A stretch of DNA of 64,000 nt from Novosphingopyxis sp965218915. GTDB lineage: Bacteria; Pseudomonadota; Alphaproteobacteria; Sphingomonadales; Sphingomonadaceae. Position 1 is the first letter of the stretch. Every line of letters begins with the position of its first letter. The stretch is taken from contig NZ_OZ244708.1 of the NCBI RefSeq assembly GCF_965218915.1, forward strand, positions 1,426,001 through 1,490,000. Reading direction: 5' to 3'. A model generated the notes under the pieces. That model made no database searches. It saw only the letters and a list, made by a program, of their open reading frames with translations, and was not told the DNA's origin. Position numbers and translations under genes: made by a program. Below, one piece after another: positions 29,786 through 38,432 of the stretch.

Positions 29786-30847
29786 ATGTTGATCGCCACA
29801 GTGATGATCATGAGACAGCGCGATTCGATAATCGACGAAGAGAGCGCCTGGGCCGCGGTGCTCCGGCGCGACCGGAAACTGGACGGCCGCTTCGTCACCG
29901 GCGTGCACTCGACCGGCATCTATTGCCGGCCGAGCTGCGGTGCCAAGACGCCCGCGCGCAAGAATGTGCGCTTTTATCCGGACGGCGCGGCGGCGCGCGC
30001 GGCGGGGCTGCGCCCGTGCAAGCGCTGCCTGCCCGACGATGTGACGCGCGACGAAGCAGCCATCGCGGCGGCGCTGAAGCGGTTGCAGATGTCGGACGAA
30101 TCGGTGCCGCTGGCTGAACTGGCCGAACAGGCGGGCTATTCGCCAAGTCATTTCCAGCGCATCTTCAAGCGGCAGGTGGGGCTTTCGCCCGCGGCATTTG
30201 CCCGCGCGCTGCGGATGGAGCGGGCGGAGGGCGCGCTGGACGGATCGGACAGCGTCACCGGCGCGCTCTACACGGCGGGGTTCAACGCGCCATCGCGGTT
30301 CTACGAGCAAATGGACGGGAGAATGGGCATGGCACCTTCGATCTGGAACGACGGCGGCAAGGGCGTGACTTTGCGCTGGGCAGTGGTAAGAACGAGCTAC
30401 GGCAAGATGCTGGTCGCGGCGACGGACAAGGGCGTGTGCAGGCTGTGCTTCGGCGAGGGGGCGGACGAACTCGAACGGCGTTTCCCCAAGGCCAAACTCG
30501 AAGCGGGCGGCGCGGCGTTCGCGGGCCTGCTGCAGGATGTGGTGGGCGCGGTCGAGGCGCCCGGCGATTTCGCGCATATCCCGCTCGACGTGAAAGGCAC
30601 CGCGTTTCAGGAGGCCTGCTGGAAAGCGCTGCGCGAGATACCAGTCGGTGAAACGCGCAGCTATTCGGACATCGCGGCGGCGGCGGGCAGTCCCAGGGCG
30701 ACCCGCGCGGCCGGATCGGCCAATGCCAGCAACCCTGTCGCCGTGCTCGTCCCCTGCCACCGCGTCATCCGCAGCGACGGCAGTTTGGGCGGCTACGCCT
30801 ATGGACCCGAAATGAAGAAGAAGCTGCTCGAAAAAGAGCGCACCTAG
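29786..30847 (+). CDS. ada: Ada, methylphosphotriester/O6-alkylguanine repair protein and activator
   Basis: Ada combines a zinc-bound N-terminal methyl-acceptor domain, an AraC helix-turn-helix and a C-terminal O6-alkylguanine-DNA methyltransferase. The zinc cysteines appear at C47, C51, C78 and C81 (GIYCRPSC and PCKRC). The AraC region shows LAEQAGYSPSHFQRIFKRQV. The C-terminal acceptor motif PCHRVIRSDGSLGGY is complete. Its 353 residues match full-length Ada. Starts at 29786, 29804 and 29810 are all possible, as none has a strong ribosome binding site. It is divergent from the atp operon. Confidence 0.95.
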   Translation: MLIATVMIMRQRDSIIDEESAWAAVLRRDRKLDGRFVTGVHSTGIYCRPSCGAKTPARKNVRFYPDGAAARAAGLRPCKRCLPDDVTRDEAAIAAALKRLQMSDESVPLAELAEQAGYSPSHFQRIFKRQVGLSPAAFARALRMERAEGALDGSDSVTGALYTAGFNAPSRFYEQMDGRMGMAPSIWNDGGKGVTLRWAVVRTSYGKMLVAATDKGVCRLCFGEGADELERRFPKAKLEAGGAAFAGLLQDVVGAVEAPGDFAHIPLDVKGTAFQEACWKALREIPVGETRSYSDIAAAAGSPRATRAAGSANASNPVAVLVPCHRVIRSDGSLGGYAYGPEMKKKLLEKERT

Positions 30848-30914
30848 AGCGCGATGGGTTCTCCTTGCCGGGTCTATCCTAACTCCTCCATCCCCCTTCA
30901 GGCTCCCAACCTTG

Positions 30915-32447
30915 CTAACCATCGGCCTTCTCGCAGTCGTACACCAGCAGCTCGTTGGGCTGCGCGGGCAGCACCGCGTCGATCGCGTTCTGCATTTTGC
31001 CGAGCCGCTGCTGCGCATCGTCCCCGGCATCGCAGCTCGGCACGTCGAATTTCCGGCGGACCGATCGCGCCCGCTCCATCGCGTCCAGCCCAAGCAGATA
31101 GCGCTCGACGCGATATTCTCCGCTCGCCGGGTCGTAGCTGTTGCGGGACACGCTGCTGTCGACATTGGGCACGAAGATGCGGGTGTAGACATTTCCGTTT
31201 TCACCATATTGCGTGCGCCCGTTGACGCAGCCACCCGCTACCCATTCGAGCGGAATTTCATTCTCCCCCGACACGGTCACGCGGCTGCGATCGGGCTGGA
31301 GCCGGCAGATCAGCTTGCCGGTCATGCTGGAGGCGGCGGTATCGGCCTTCGGCGCGGTGATCTTGGGCAGGTCGATCCGGTCGTCGATATCGCCCATGCT
31401 GGGTCTGCCGAGATAGACCAGCACCGCGCCAAGCAGCAGTCCGCCGCCGATCACGCCGCCCGCGATCGCCGGATATTTCCGCCCGCGCGAAAAGAACAGA
31501 CCGCCCGCGCCGGCCCCCACCACCGCCAGCGCCAGCAGCAGGCCGGCGAGCGCCATGCCGTCCTCACGGTCGGAGATCACGTCCAACTCTGCCTTATGCC
31601 GCGCCGCCGCCTCGGCCTCGGCGCGCATCACCGCGGCCTGGCGCTCTTCCCGGTCGATCCGCGCCTTGGCCGCCGCCTGACGCTCCTCCTCCGCGGCGGT
31701 CAGTTCGGCGACCGAGCGGCAGGGGGCGGCATTGGTCTGGAACTTGACCTTGGCCTTGCGCAGGAAACCGGTGATCTCGCGTGCCGAGACCGCGAAGAAG
31801 AATTCGGCGTCGTTGCCGTCGGAGACCGAGCCGAAGCTGTTGATGCCGAGCACGCGCCCACAGGCATCGACCAGCGGCCCGCCGCTATTGCCTGCGCCCA
31901 AGGGGGCGGTGTGCAGAATCGTGTCGAACTGCCGCGCCGAACGGCCGCCGGAAACCGATCCGCGCGTCTTGACCGGAGCCTGCGGGCGGATGAGATCCTC
32001 GACCTGCAGCCCCTGCGCCTTGTCGACGGTGCTGGGATAGCCGATCGCGACCACGTCCATGCCGTCGCTGGGCGCGCCGGTGTAGATCGCGTCCGGCGTC
32101 ACCCGCGCGCCCCCGGAAAGCTTGAGCAGCGCCAGATCGTTTCCGGGACTATAGGCGATCACCTGCGCGCCATAGCTTTTGGCGCCTTCGGAAGGCACGA
32201 CGCCGATGATGATCGATTCGTCACCTTGTACGGGCTCGACCACATGCGCGTTGGTCAGGATCAGGTCGGGGGCGATGGCCACGCCAGACCCGTGTCCTAC
32301 GTAAAAAACCTGCCCCCCGTCCCGCGCCACCAGCACCACCCGCACCACGCCCCGGCTGGCGGCGGCGATGTCGGCGGGGTCGGCGCGGGCACTCGAAGAA
32401 GTGAGCGCGGCGAATGCCAGAACGATCACAAGCAGGAGATGGCGCAT
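30915..32447 (-). CDS. Membrane-anchored trypsin-like serine protease with a C-terminal domain
   Basis: The protein has 510 residues. A signal peptide (MRHLLLVIVLAFAALTSSSA) is followed by a chymotrypsin-fold protease, with His in LTNAHVVEP, Asp in SPGNDLALLKL and Ser in PLGAGNSGGPLVDACG. An Ala/Glu/Arg-rich coiled coil spans about residues 265-310. Two membrane helices follow (ALAGLLLALAVVGAGAG and AIAGGVIGGGLLLGAVLVYL). About 140 further C-terminal residues match no domain I know. The ATG at 32447 is used because it starts the signal peptide. The target is unknown; an envelope quality-control or signalling role is plausible. Confidence 0.85.
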   Translation of the reverse strand: MRHLLLVIVLAFAALTSSSARADPADIAAASRGVVRVVLVARDGGQVFYVGHGSGVAIAPDLILTNAHVVEPVQGDESIIIGVVPSEGAKSYGAQVIAYSPGNDLALLKLSGGARVTPDAIYTGAPSDGMDVVAIGYPSTVDKAQGLQVEDLIRPQAPVKTRGSVSGGRSARQFDTILHTAPLGAGNSGGPLVDACGRVLGINSFGSVSDGNDAEFFFAVSAREITGFLRKAKVKFQTNAAPCRSVAELTAAEEERQAAAKARIDREERQAAVMRAEAEAAARHKAELDVISDREDGMALAGLLLALAVVGAGAGGLFFSRGRKYPAIAGGVIGGGLLLGAVLVYLGRPSMGDIDDRIDLPKITAPKADTAASSMTGKLICRLQPDRSRVTVSGENEIPLEWVAGGCVNGRTQYGENGNVYTRIFVPNVDSSVSRNSYDPASGEYRVERYLLGLDAMERARSVRRKFDVPSCDAGDDAQQRLGKMQNAIDAVLPAQPNELLVYDCEKADG

Positions 32448-32521
32448 AAGGAAAATCGCTCCGGAAAATTCAGTGTCGCTATAGGAGGATGCCGCGCAAA
32501 GCCTCAAGAGCGCGCTTGCCA

Positions 32522-34687
32522 TCACAGAAAACTGTACGGATCGACGTCCACCGTCACGCGCACGCCGCGCGGCCAGTCGAGGCTGCCGAGCCATTCGCGC
32601 ATCGTGTCCTGCAGCGGGGCGGAGCGGCGGGCGTGGACGAGCAGGCGCTGGCGGTGGCGGCCGCGCAGCATGGCGAGCGGGGCGGGGGCGGGGCCGTAGA
32701 CGACGGCGTCCTCCATTTCGGGGGCGCTCGCCTTGATCCGGCGCGCGGTCTCGGCGGCCTCGCTCTGGTCCTCGGACGACACGATGATCGCCGCCAGCCG
32801 CCCGAAGGGTGGAGCTCCGGCGTGGCGGCGGGCCTCGGTTTCCGCAGCGTAAAAGGCATCGCGCTCGCCCGCCACCAGCGCCTCGATCACCGCATGGCCG
32901 GGGCTGCGCGTCTGGACGATGACCTCGCCCGGCTTCTCGGCGCGGCCCGCGCGGCCCGCGACCTGCGCGATCTGCTGGAAAGTGCGTTCGGCGGCGCGCA
33001 GATCGCCGCCCTCCAGCCCGAGATCGGCGTCGATCACGCCGACCAGCGTGAGGTTCGGGAAATGATAGCCCTTGGTGACGAGCTGCGTTCCCACAATGAT
33101 GTCGATCGCGCCCGCCTCGACCCGCGCCACGAATTCGGCGGCATGCGCGGGATTGGAAATGGTGTCCGATGTGGCGACCACGGTGCGCGCGTCGGGAAAC
33201 AGTTTCTGCACCTCCTCGCAGATGCGCTCGACGCCGGGGCCGCAGGCGACCAGGCTGTCCGGCTCGCCGCATTCGGGGCATTTTTCAGGCAGTTTTTCCA
33301 GATGGCCGCAATGGTGGCAGGCGAGGCGGCGCATCAGCCGGTGCTCGACCATCCAGCTGGTGCAATTGGGGCACTGGATGCGGTGGCCGCAATGGCGGCA
33401 GAGCGTGAGCGGGGCATAGCCGCGGCGGTTGAGGAACAACAGCGACTGTTCGCCGCGCTCCAGCCGCTCCTCGATCGCGCGGATCAGCGTCGGCGCGATC
33501 CAATGGCCGCGCTCGGGCGGGTCCTGCAGCAGGTCGAGCGCCTTGATATCGGGCAGGCGCGCCTTGCCGTAGCGCGATGGAATCACGAGCTGCTCGTAGC
33601 GCCCGATCTCCGCCATGTGCCGCGATTCCAGCGCGGGGGTGGCCGAAGCAAGCACCACCGGCAGGCTTTCGTAAAGCCCGCGCATTACCGCCACGTCGCG
33701 CGCATGATAGCGCACGCCGTCTTCCTGCTTGAAGCTGGTCTCGTGCGCCTCGTCGACGATGATGCAGGCCAGGTCCGCGAACGGCAGGAACAGGGCCGAG
33801 CGCGCGCCGGCCACCACCTTGGCCGCGCCCGACGCCGCGCCGCGCCAGGTGCGGCGGCGTTCGGTCGAGCGCAGCGATGAGTGCCACAAGGCGGGTTCGG
33901 TGCCGAAGCGCGCGGCGAAGCGCTTGAGAAACGCCTGCGTCAGCGCGATTTCGGGGAGCAGCACCAGCGTCTGGCGGCCTTGGCGCAGCGCCTGCGCCAC
34001 CGCCTCGAAATAGACCTCGGTCTTGCCCGATCCGGTGACGCCGTCGAGCAGGATCGGGGCGAAGCTGCGGGCGCTCACCGAGGCGCGCAGGCTCTCGGCG
34101 GCGATTGCCTGTTCGGGCGTGAGATCGACTTGCGCGAAATCAGGATCGAGCGCGGGGAAGGGCGCGTCGCTGCTGACCTCCACCGCCTCGAACGAACCGG
34201 CTTTGACGAGGCCCCGGATCACCGCGTCGGATACGCCGGCGCTGGCCGCCAGCTCGCGCACCAGCCCCTGCTCGCCGTCGAGCTTGGCCAGCGCCCGTTC
34301 GCGCTGCGCGGTCATGCGGGGGGGCTCTACGCCGGTGCTGCGATATTCGATCACCGTACCGCCGGGGCCAAGCGCGGAGGAACTCGGCAGGATCATCCGC
34401 AGCACCGCGGCGAGGGGGGCGAGATAATAGCCCGCCGTCCATTCGGCGAGCCGCCGCAGCTCGGGCCTGATCGGCGGGGTGTCGAGCACGGACAGGATGT
34501 TGCGCAGGCGGTTGTCGCCGACCTCCTCGACGGCGAATTTTTCTTCTTCCCAAACCACGCCGACGAGCCTTCGCGGCCCCAGCGGCACCTCGACGACCGA
34601 GCCGTGCTCCACCGCCATGCCTTGCGGCACCCGGTAATCGAGCGGCCCGACGGCGGCGGTGCGCAGGAGAACGCGGGCGCGGTTCAT
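32522..34687 (-). CDS. priA: PriA, primosomal replication-restart helicase
   Basis: PriA is a 3'-5' DNA helicase that reloads DnaB at stalled forks. The Walker A loop LDGVTGSGKTEVYFEA, the DEAH box (IIVDEAHETSFKQEDG) and the helicase C-terminal motifs GTQLVTKGYHFPNLTLVGV and QVAGRAGRAEKPGEV are intact. A zinc-binding cysteine cluster (CRHCGHRIQCPNC, ACHHCGHLE, CPECG) lies between the lobes. Its 721 residues match the family. It is upstream of and in the same direction as the protease gene, with a 74-bp gap. Its promoter probably lies in the 208-bp gap at 34688-34895. Confidence 0.96.
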   Translation of the reverse strand: MNRARVLLRTAAVGPLDYRVPQGMAVEHGSVVEVPLGPRRLVGVVWEEEKFAVEEVGDNRLRNILSVLDTPPIRPELRRLAEWTAGYYLAPLAAVLRMILPSSSALGPGGTVIEYRSTGVEPPRMTAQRERALAKLDGEQGLVRELAASAGVSDAVIRGLVKAGSFEAVEVSSDAPFPALDPDFAQVDLTPEQAIAAESLRASVSARSFAPILLDGVTGSGKTEVYFEAVAQALRQGRQTLVLLPEIALTQAFLKRFAARFGTEPALWHSSLRSTERRRTWRGAASGAAKVVAGARSALFLPFADLACIIVDEAHETSFKQEDGVRYHARDVAVMRGLYESLPVVLASATPALESRHMAEIGRYEQLVIPSRYGKARLPDIKALDLLQDPPERGHWIAPTLIRAIEERLERGEQSLLFLNRRGYAPLTLCRHCGHRIQCPNCTSWMVEHRLMRRLACHHCGHLEKLPEKCPECGEPDSLVACGPGVERICEEVQKLFPDARTVVATSDTISNPAHAAEFVARVEAGAIDIIVGTQLVTKGYHFPNLTLVGVIDADLGLEGGDLRAAERTFQQIAQVAGRAGRAEKPGEVIVQTRSPGHAVIEALVAGERDAFYAAETEARRHAGAPPFGRLAAIIVSSEDQSEAAETARRIKASAPEMEDAVVYGPAPAPLAMLRGRHRQRLLVHARRSAPLQDTMREWLGSLDWPRGVRVTVDVDPYSFL

Positions 34688-34895
34688 ATTCGTTCAATGC
34701 GAGCCGCGGTTTGTCGATCGGGGGCGTCGATTCCCGCGCGTTCCGGAAGTTCGCGATAGCCCCTATACGGGGGGCCCGGAATTCCGCCCACCCGTTCCGT
34801 ACCATCGACGAACGAAGAGCTTTGCGGGGAGTTCGATTGCCTGGGCACGCGGCTATTATAGCCGTTGGCGGCGATGTAGGACAGGGCTGTGCGCC

Positions 34896-36254
34896 TCAGA
34901 AGATGGCGAACAGGATCAGCGCCACGATCGTGCCGATCACCGGCACCAGCACGGTGGTCATCGCCACCGCGAGATAGGCGCGCGCATGCGTCTCGCCGCA
35001 GACCGCGCGGATGGTGGTGACGACATAGCCGTTATGCGGCAGGCTATCGAGCGCGCCGCTAGCGATGGCGACGACGCGGTGCAACTCGGACGGATCGGCC
35101 CCGGCGGCCAGATAATGCGGCGCGATCAGCGGCAGCGCGATGCTCTGCCCGCCCGACGCCGAGCCGGTGAGCCCGGCGATGACGGTGACAGCGATCGCCG
35201 CGCCGATGAGCGGATCGCCGGGCATGGACTGCACCGCGGTGAGCGCGTCCTGAAAGGCCGGCGTCAGCTGCGCGACCGCGCCGAAGCCGACCACCGCGCA
35301 GGTGTTGGTGATCGCCACCACCGCGCCGGTCGCGCCGACCGAGAACGCCGCGGGCAGGCGGCCGCGCGAGGGCAGGCCGATCAGCACCGCCACGACGATG
35401 CCCGAACCGAGCGCGACGACCAGCGCCCATTTGCCGAGGCTTTCGGCGGGCAGCACGGCGGACAGTGCCCCCAGATCGTCGGGATACTGGAAGGCGAGGA
35501 AGACCGCGAACACGGTCACCAGCGGCAGCAACGCGGCGTACCAGCGCGGCAGATCGGCCGGACCGCGCATGTCCTCCTCCGTCTCGGCGCGCGGTTCGAA
35601 ACGCTCGCCCTTGGCGACGGCGCGCGCGATCATGCGCGACAGTATGACATAACCCAGGCCCGCCATCAGCAATGCGACGATCAGACTGACGCCCGCGCCC
35701 GCCCAGGCGGTGGTGCCGAGATATTGCATCGGGATGAGGTTCTGGATCTCCGGGCTCCCGGCGCTGGTCATGGTAAAGGTGACCGATCCGAACGCCAGCG
35801 CGCCGGGAATGAAGCGGTGCGGCAGATCGGCGGTGCGAAACAGCTGCACCGCGAGCGGATAGACCGCAAAGGCGACGATGAACACCGAGACGCCGCCATA
35901 GGTCAGGACCGCGGTCGCGAGCACCACCGCGGCGAGCGCGAAGCGGGGGCCGAGCGCGTCCGTCACCGCATGCGCGATGCTCGCCGCGGCGCCGGTGCGG
36001 CCCATCGTCTCGCCGAAGATTGCGCCGAGGAGGAAGATGAAGAACCAGTCGGCGAAGAAGCCGACGAAGCCGGCCATGTAGCTGGTCGCGAAGTCCGGCG
36101 CGCCTTCGGCCGCGAGCGGCGGCAGCCAGGCGAGGCCCGAGGTCAGCGCCACGACCGCGGCGGCGACCGGCCCGGCGATGAGGATGTTGACCCCGCGGAT
36201 CGTCATCCAGATGAGCAGAGCGAGCGCGCCGACGAGGCCGATGGCGCTGATCAT
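34896..36254 (-). CDS. GntP-family gluconate/organic acid permease
   Basis: The permease has 452 residues and about 12 hydrophobic helices. It resembles the GntP family through GGVSVFIVAFAVYPLAVQLF, TMTSAGSPEIQNLIPMQYLG and ITGLTGSASGG-like segments near IAGLTGSASGGQSIALPLIA. GntP proteins import gluconate and related sugar acids by proton symport; the actual substrate here is not determined. AAGGAG lies eight bases before the ATG. The MITE-like element at 36276-36534 ends just behind that ribosome binding site, so it separates the gene from its original upstream DNA. Confidence 0.82.
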   Translation of the reverse strand: MISAIGLVGALALLIWMTIRGVNILIAGPVAAAVVALTSGLAWLPPLAAEGAPDFATSYMAGFVGFFADWFFIFLLGAIFGETMGRTGAAASIAHAVTDALGPRFALAAVVLATAVLTYGGVSVFIVAFAVYPLAVQLFRTADLPHRFIPGALAFGSVTFTMTSAGSPEIQNLIPMQYLGTTAWAGAGVSLIVALLMAGLGYVILSRMIARAVAKGERFEPRAETEEDMRGPADLPRWYAALLPLVTVFAVFLAFQYPDDLGALSAVLPAESLGKWALVVALGSGIVVAVLIGLPSRGRLPAAFSVGATGAVVAITNTCAVVGFGAVAQLTPAFQDALTAVQSMPGDPLIGAAIAVTVIAGLTGSASGGQSIALPLIAPHYLAAGADPSELHRVVAIASGALDSLPHNGYVVTTIRAVCGETHARAYLAVAMTTVLVPVIGTIVALILFAIF

Positions 36255-36275
36255 GTGGCGTTCTCCTTAAGATTT

Positions 36276-36534
36276 GGCGATTATGTGCTTTGCAAACCCA
36301 GTCGGATGGAAATTCAGAAACGGCATAACTCCGCCTTGCTTTGTACGTCATGCCGGCGAAAGGGCACCCAACAAAGTACTACTTTGTTGGGACCCGGAAA
36401 GGGCACCCAACAAAGTACTACTTTGTTGGGACCCGAAAGCTGGCATCTCAGGCCTCATGGCGATCCCGCCCGAGACCCCGACTTTCGCTGGGGTGACGAA
36501 CAAATGAAACGGGTTTGCAAGGTACATAATCGCC
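36276..36534. mobile_element. 259-bp MITE-like element with terminal inverted repeats and 8-bp target duplication
   Basis: The left terminus at 36276-36299 (GGCGATTATG... CAAACCC) and the right terminus at 36511-36534 are inverted copies matching at 22 of 24 bases. Directly outside both ends is the same 8-mer TAAGATTT (36268-36275 and 36535-36542), the hallmark of target-site duplication on insertion. Inside are an inverted GTCATGCCGGCGAAAG / CTTTCGCTGGGGTGACG pair and two tandem hairpins. No transposase is encoded, so it must have been mobilised by an enzyme elsewhere. Confidence 0.85.
36362..36436. repeat. Two tandem copies of a hairpin-forming 39-bp unit
   Basis: The unit GGGCA, a 25-bp palindrome, and ACCCGGAAA occurs twice in direct orientation with a 39-bp period, inside the MITE-like element. 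Each palindrome (36367-36391 and 36406-36430) has arms CCCAACAAAGTA and TACTTTGTTGGG around a single central C. The unit resembles the duplicated hairpin at 18602-18666, with one stem base pair exchanged (A-T here, C-G there). Confidence 0.88.
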
Positions 36535-36585
36535 TAAGATTTGCGGTGTGTGGCAGGGACGGGAAGGAGCGCGCAACACAAATCC

Positions 36586-36620
36586 TCTCAGTTCCCCTCC
36601 CCTTCAGGGGAGGGGGGAAG
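36586..36620. repeat. REP-like half element downstream of the dioxygenase gene
   Basis: A hairpin with CCCCTCCCCTTCAGGGGAGG lies at about 36594-36613. It matches the left end of the element found inside gcvPB. It sits in the 388-bp gap between the indoleamine dioxygenase-like gene and the GntP permease, after the MITE-like element. A further small hairpin, ATCCTCCTGGAGGAT, lies at 36627-36641 and touches the stop of the dioxygenase gene; it could help terminate its transcript. Confidence 0.65.
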
Positions 36621-36642
36621 AAGCGACATCCTCCTGGAGGAT

Positions 36643-37806
36643 TCAGATGGTCTGCGCGCGGTTTTCGTCGCGGTGCTTCTTGAGATATTTCATGAACGGG
36701 GTGCCGCCGGTGCCGACATCGCTGTCGTTGCCCGCGGAGCTGCTCGCCTGCTTGTTGATGTAGCTCGCGGCATATTCCAGATGGCGGGTGCGAAAGCGCG
36801 CGACCTGCTCGACACAGGCGTTGAACGCGGCCTTCAGGCTGTCCGTCTGGCCTTTGGCGAAATCGCGCAGGCTGCTGCTGGCGGCGACATCCTCGATGAA
36901 ACGGCGGTGATCGGCCGGGCGATAGGCGTGCAGCTCTTCGAGAAATTCGCGTAGCGGATCGCTCTGGTGCACTACCTGGAACAGGCCGTCCATCGCCGGG
37001 ACGATCGAGCTTTGCGATCCGGTCTGCCCGCGAAACGCCTGCGGCTTGCCTTCGAACGCGTCCACGCCTTCGTAGATCAGCCCCTCGGGCATCGCGGGAT
37101 TGTTCTTCCAGCCGTGGATATAGGGCCGTACGCGGTTGAAATAGACATAGGGATCGCAGCGCTCGGTCATCCGGTCGAAGATCGCGTTCACCCGGTCCCA
37201 CACGCCGTTCATTTCGGTCAGCTGCGCTTCGACCGCGTCGGCATCGCCGGCCTCGGCGGCGCGCACCAACTCGACCGCCAGCTCCAGCGCGCGGCCCGCC
37301 TCCGCCTCGATCGCGACATGGACCAGCACGAACCAGTTCTCGTCCATCCCGCCGAAGAAATTCTGCTTCATGCCGATATTTTCGAGGGTAATCGGGCCGG
37401 CCTTGTCGAACCGGTACCAGTTGTCGAGCACATAGGCGGAATAGGGCATCAGCGGCGGCTGGCCGTTGGCGCGGGTCAGCGCCTCGATCGGCACCGCGAG
37501 ATTGGCGGGCAGGCTGGTCGGCGGCGCGTCCTCGCCCCAGACATAAGCCTGGACCAAGAAGGAATAGAGCACCATCGCGGTGACCAGCTGCGGCTTGGTC
37601 GCGCTCGCCACGAACGCCTCGATATCGGGCAGCGGCATGTCCTTCAGAAAGTTGCGGATATTCCCCGTGGTCATCATCGCCGAAAGGCGGTCGGCGGCGG
37701 TTTGTACCGGGGCGAAGGCGGCGGGCAGTTCGACATCGTCGATCTCGTGCGCGGACAAAAAGCCCCGCTCGCCCGAAAGCCCGTAATGGCTCAGGTCATG
37801 CAACAT
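36643..37806 (-). CDS. Indoleamine 2,3-dioxygenase-like heme protein
   Basis: The protein has 387 residues. The core segment FRGQTGSQSSIVPAMD matches the GAQSS-type substrate loop of indoleamine 2,3-dioxygenases. RPADHRRFIEDV and the helix RFRTRHLEYAASYI supply the histidine expected as proximal heme ligand. IDO enzymes open the indole ring of tryptophan to N-formylkynurenine. No other kynurenine-pathway gene is in the window. The preceding part is helical, as in the family. Activity on tryptophan is inferred, not shown; related bacterial proteins may act on other indoles. Confidence 0.82.
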   Translation of the reverse strand: MLHDLSHYGLSGERGFLSAHEIDDVELPAAFAPVQTAADRLSAMMTTGNIRNFLKDMPLPDIEAFVASATKPQLVTAMVLYSFLVQAYVWGEDAPPTSLPANLAVPIEALTRANGQPPLMPYSAYVLDNWYRFDKAGPITLENIGMKQNFFGGMDENWFVLVHVAIEAEAGRALELAVELVRAAEAGDADAVEAQLTEMNGVWDRVNAIFDRMTERCDPYVYFNRVRPYIHGWKNNPAMPEGLIYEGVDAFEGKPQAFRGQTGSQSSIVPAMDGLFQVVHQSDPLREFLEELHAYRPADHRRFIEDVAASSSLRDFAKGQTDSLKAAFNACVEQVARFRTRHLEYAASYINKQASSSAGNDSDVGTGGTPFMKYLKKHRDENRAQTI

Positions 37807-37948
37807 TATAGTCCCGTCCTAGTCTTAACTGCGTTATGCCGTCCGACTAGCACCTTGTATCGCGGCGTGCCAGACTCGTTACGGAACGGTTCAGGTGCGA
37901 ACGGGTTGTTGGGATCGTTACGCAATCAAAGGATCGGAGTAGGACATC

Positions 37949-38245
37949 ATGATCAACCTCAGAAAAGCGCTTCTTCCCGCGGCCGTCGTCATGGCGATCC
38001 CGCTGGCGGGCTGCGCCGACAATTACGCGGCCGAGGGTGCCGGAGCGGGCGGCCTGCTCGGCGCGGGCGTGGCCGCCGTGACCGGCGGGGACGTCGTAAC
38101 GGGTGCCGCCGTGGGCGCCGCGGCCGGCGCGGCCGCGGGCTATTTCGTCGATAAGAACGACGGCTGCGACGGCTATAATCGCCAGGGCAAGCTCGACGAC
38201 GATTGCTACGGTACCTACGGCTACCCGGCGCGCCGTCCGTACTGA
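37949..38245 (+). CDS. Small glycine-zipper lipoprotein
   Basis: A 98-residue protein with a lipoprotein signal (lipobox LAGC, Cys at about residue 22) starts MINLRKALLPAAVVMAIPLA. A glycine/alanine zipper (GAGAGGLLGAGVAAVTGGDV and a second GAAVGAAAGAAAGYF) follows, then a short polar tail with two cysteines and several tyrosines. Such proteins sit in the outer or inner membrane leaflet and are often stress-related; the function here is unknown. A plausible ribosome binding site GGAG precedes the ATG, and a strong terminator follows the stop. Confidence 0.82.
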   Translation: MINLRKALLPAAVVMAIPLAGCADNYAAEGAGAGGLLGAGVAAVTGGDVVTGAAVGAAAGAAAGYFVDKNDGCDGYNRQGKLDDDCYGTYGYPARRPY

Positions 38246-38270
38246 TCGGCGGCTGGACAACGAACCTTGA

Positions 38271-38302
38271 GGGCGCGCTGCTACCGGCGGCGCGCCCTTT
38301 TT
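38271..38302 (+). terminator. Rho-independent terminator after the lipoprotein gene
   Basis: A perfect 8-bp stem GGGCGCGC / GCGCGCCC at 38271-38278 and 38290-38297 encloses an 11-base loop. It is followed directly by five T residues. It lies 26 bp after the stop of the glycine-zipper gene and reads in the plus direction. Confidence 0.88.
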
Positions 38303-38432
38303 CGTGCCGATCTCGGCGGCGGGCGGAGCGCGCCGTCCCGTTCGCCGCAGGTGACAAACGGCGGACGGGTTCGCTAGAGCGGGTGCAGCTTCACGCAAAT
38401 TCGCGAAACAGCTGTGCCAGAAAAGGTTTCGA

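Noticed and set aside
30848..30914. Short gap between ada and the protease gene examined for an RNA gene or repeat.
   Set aside because: No cloverleaf, terminator or clear palindrome was found.
36367..36430. Hairpin pair considered as a Rho-independent terminator.
   Set aside because: The stems are perfect palindromes but lack a following T tract on either strand, and they are duplicated within a mobile element.
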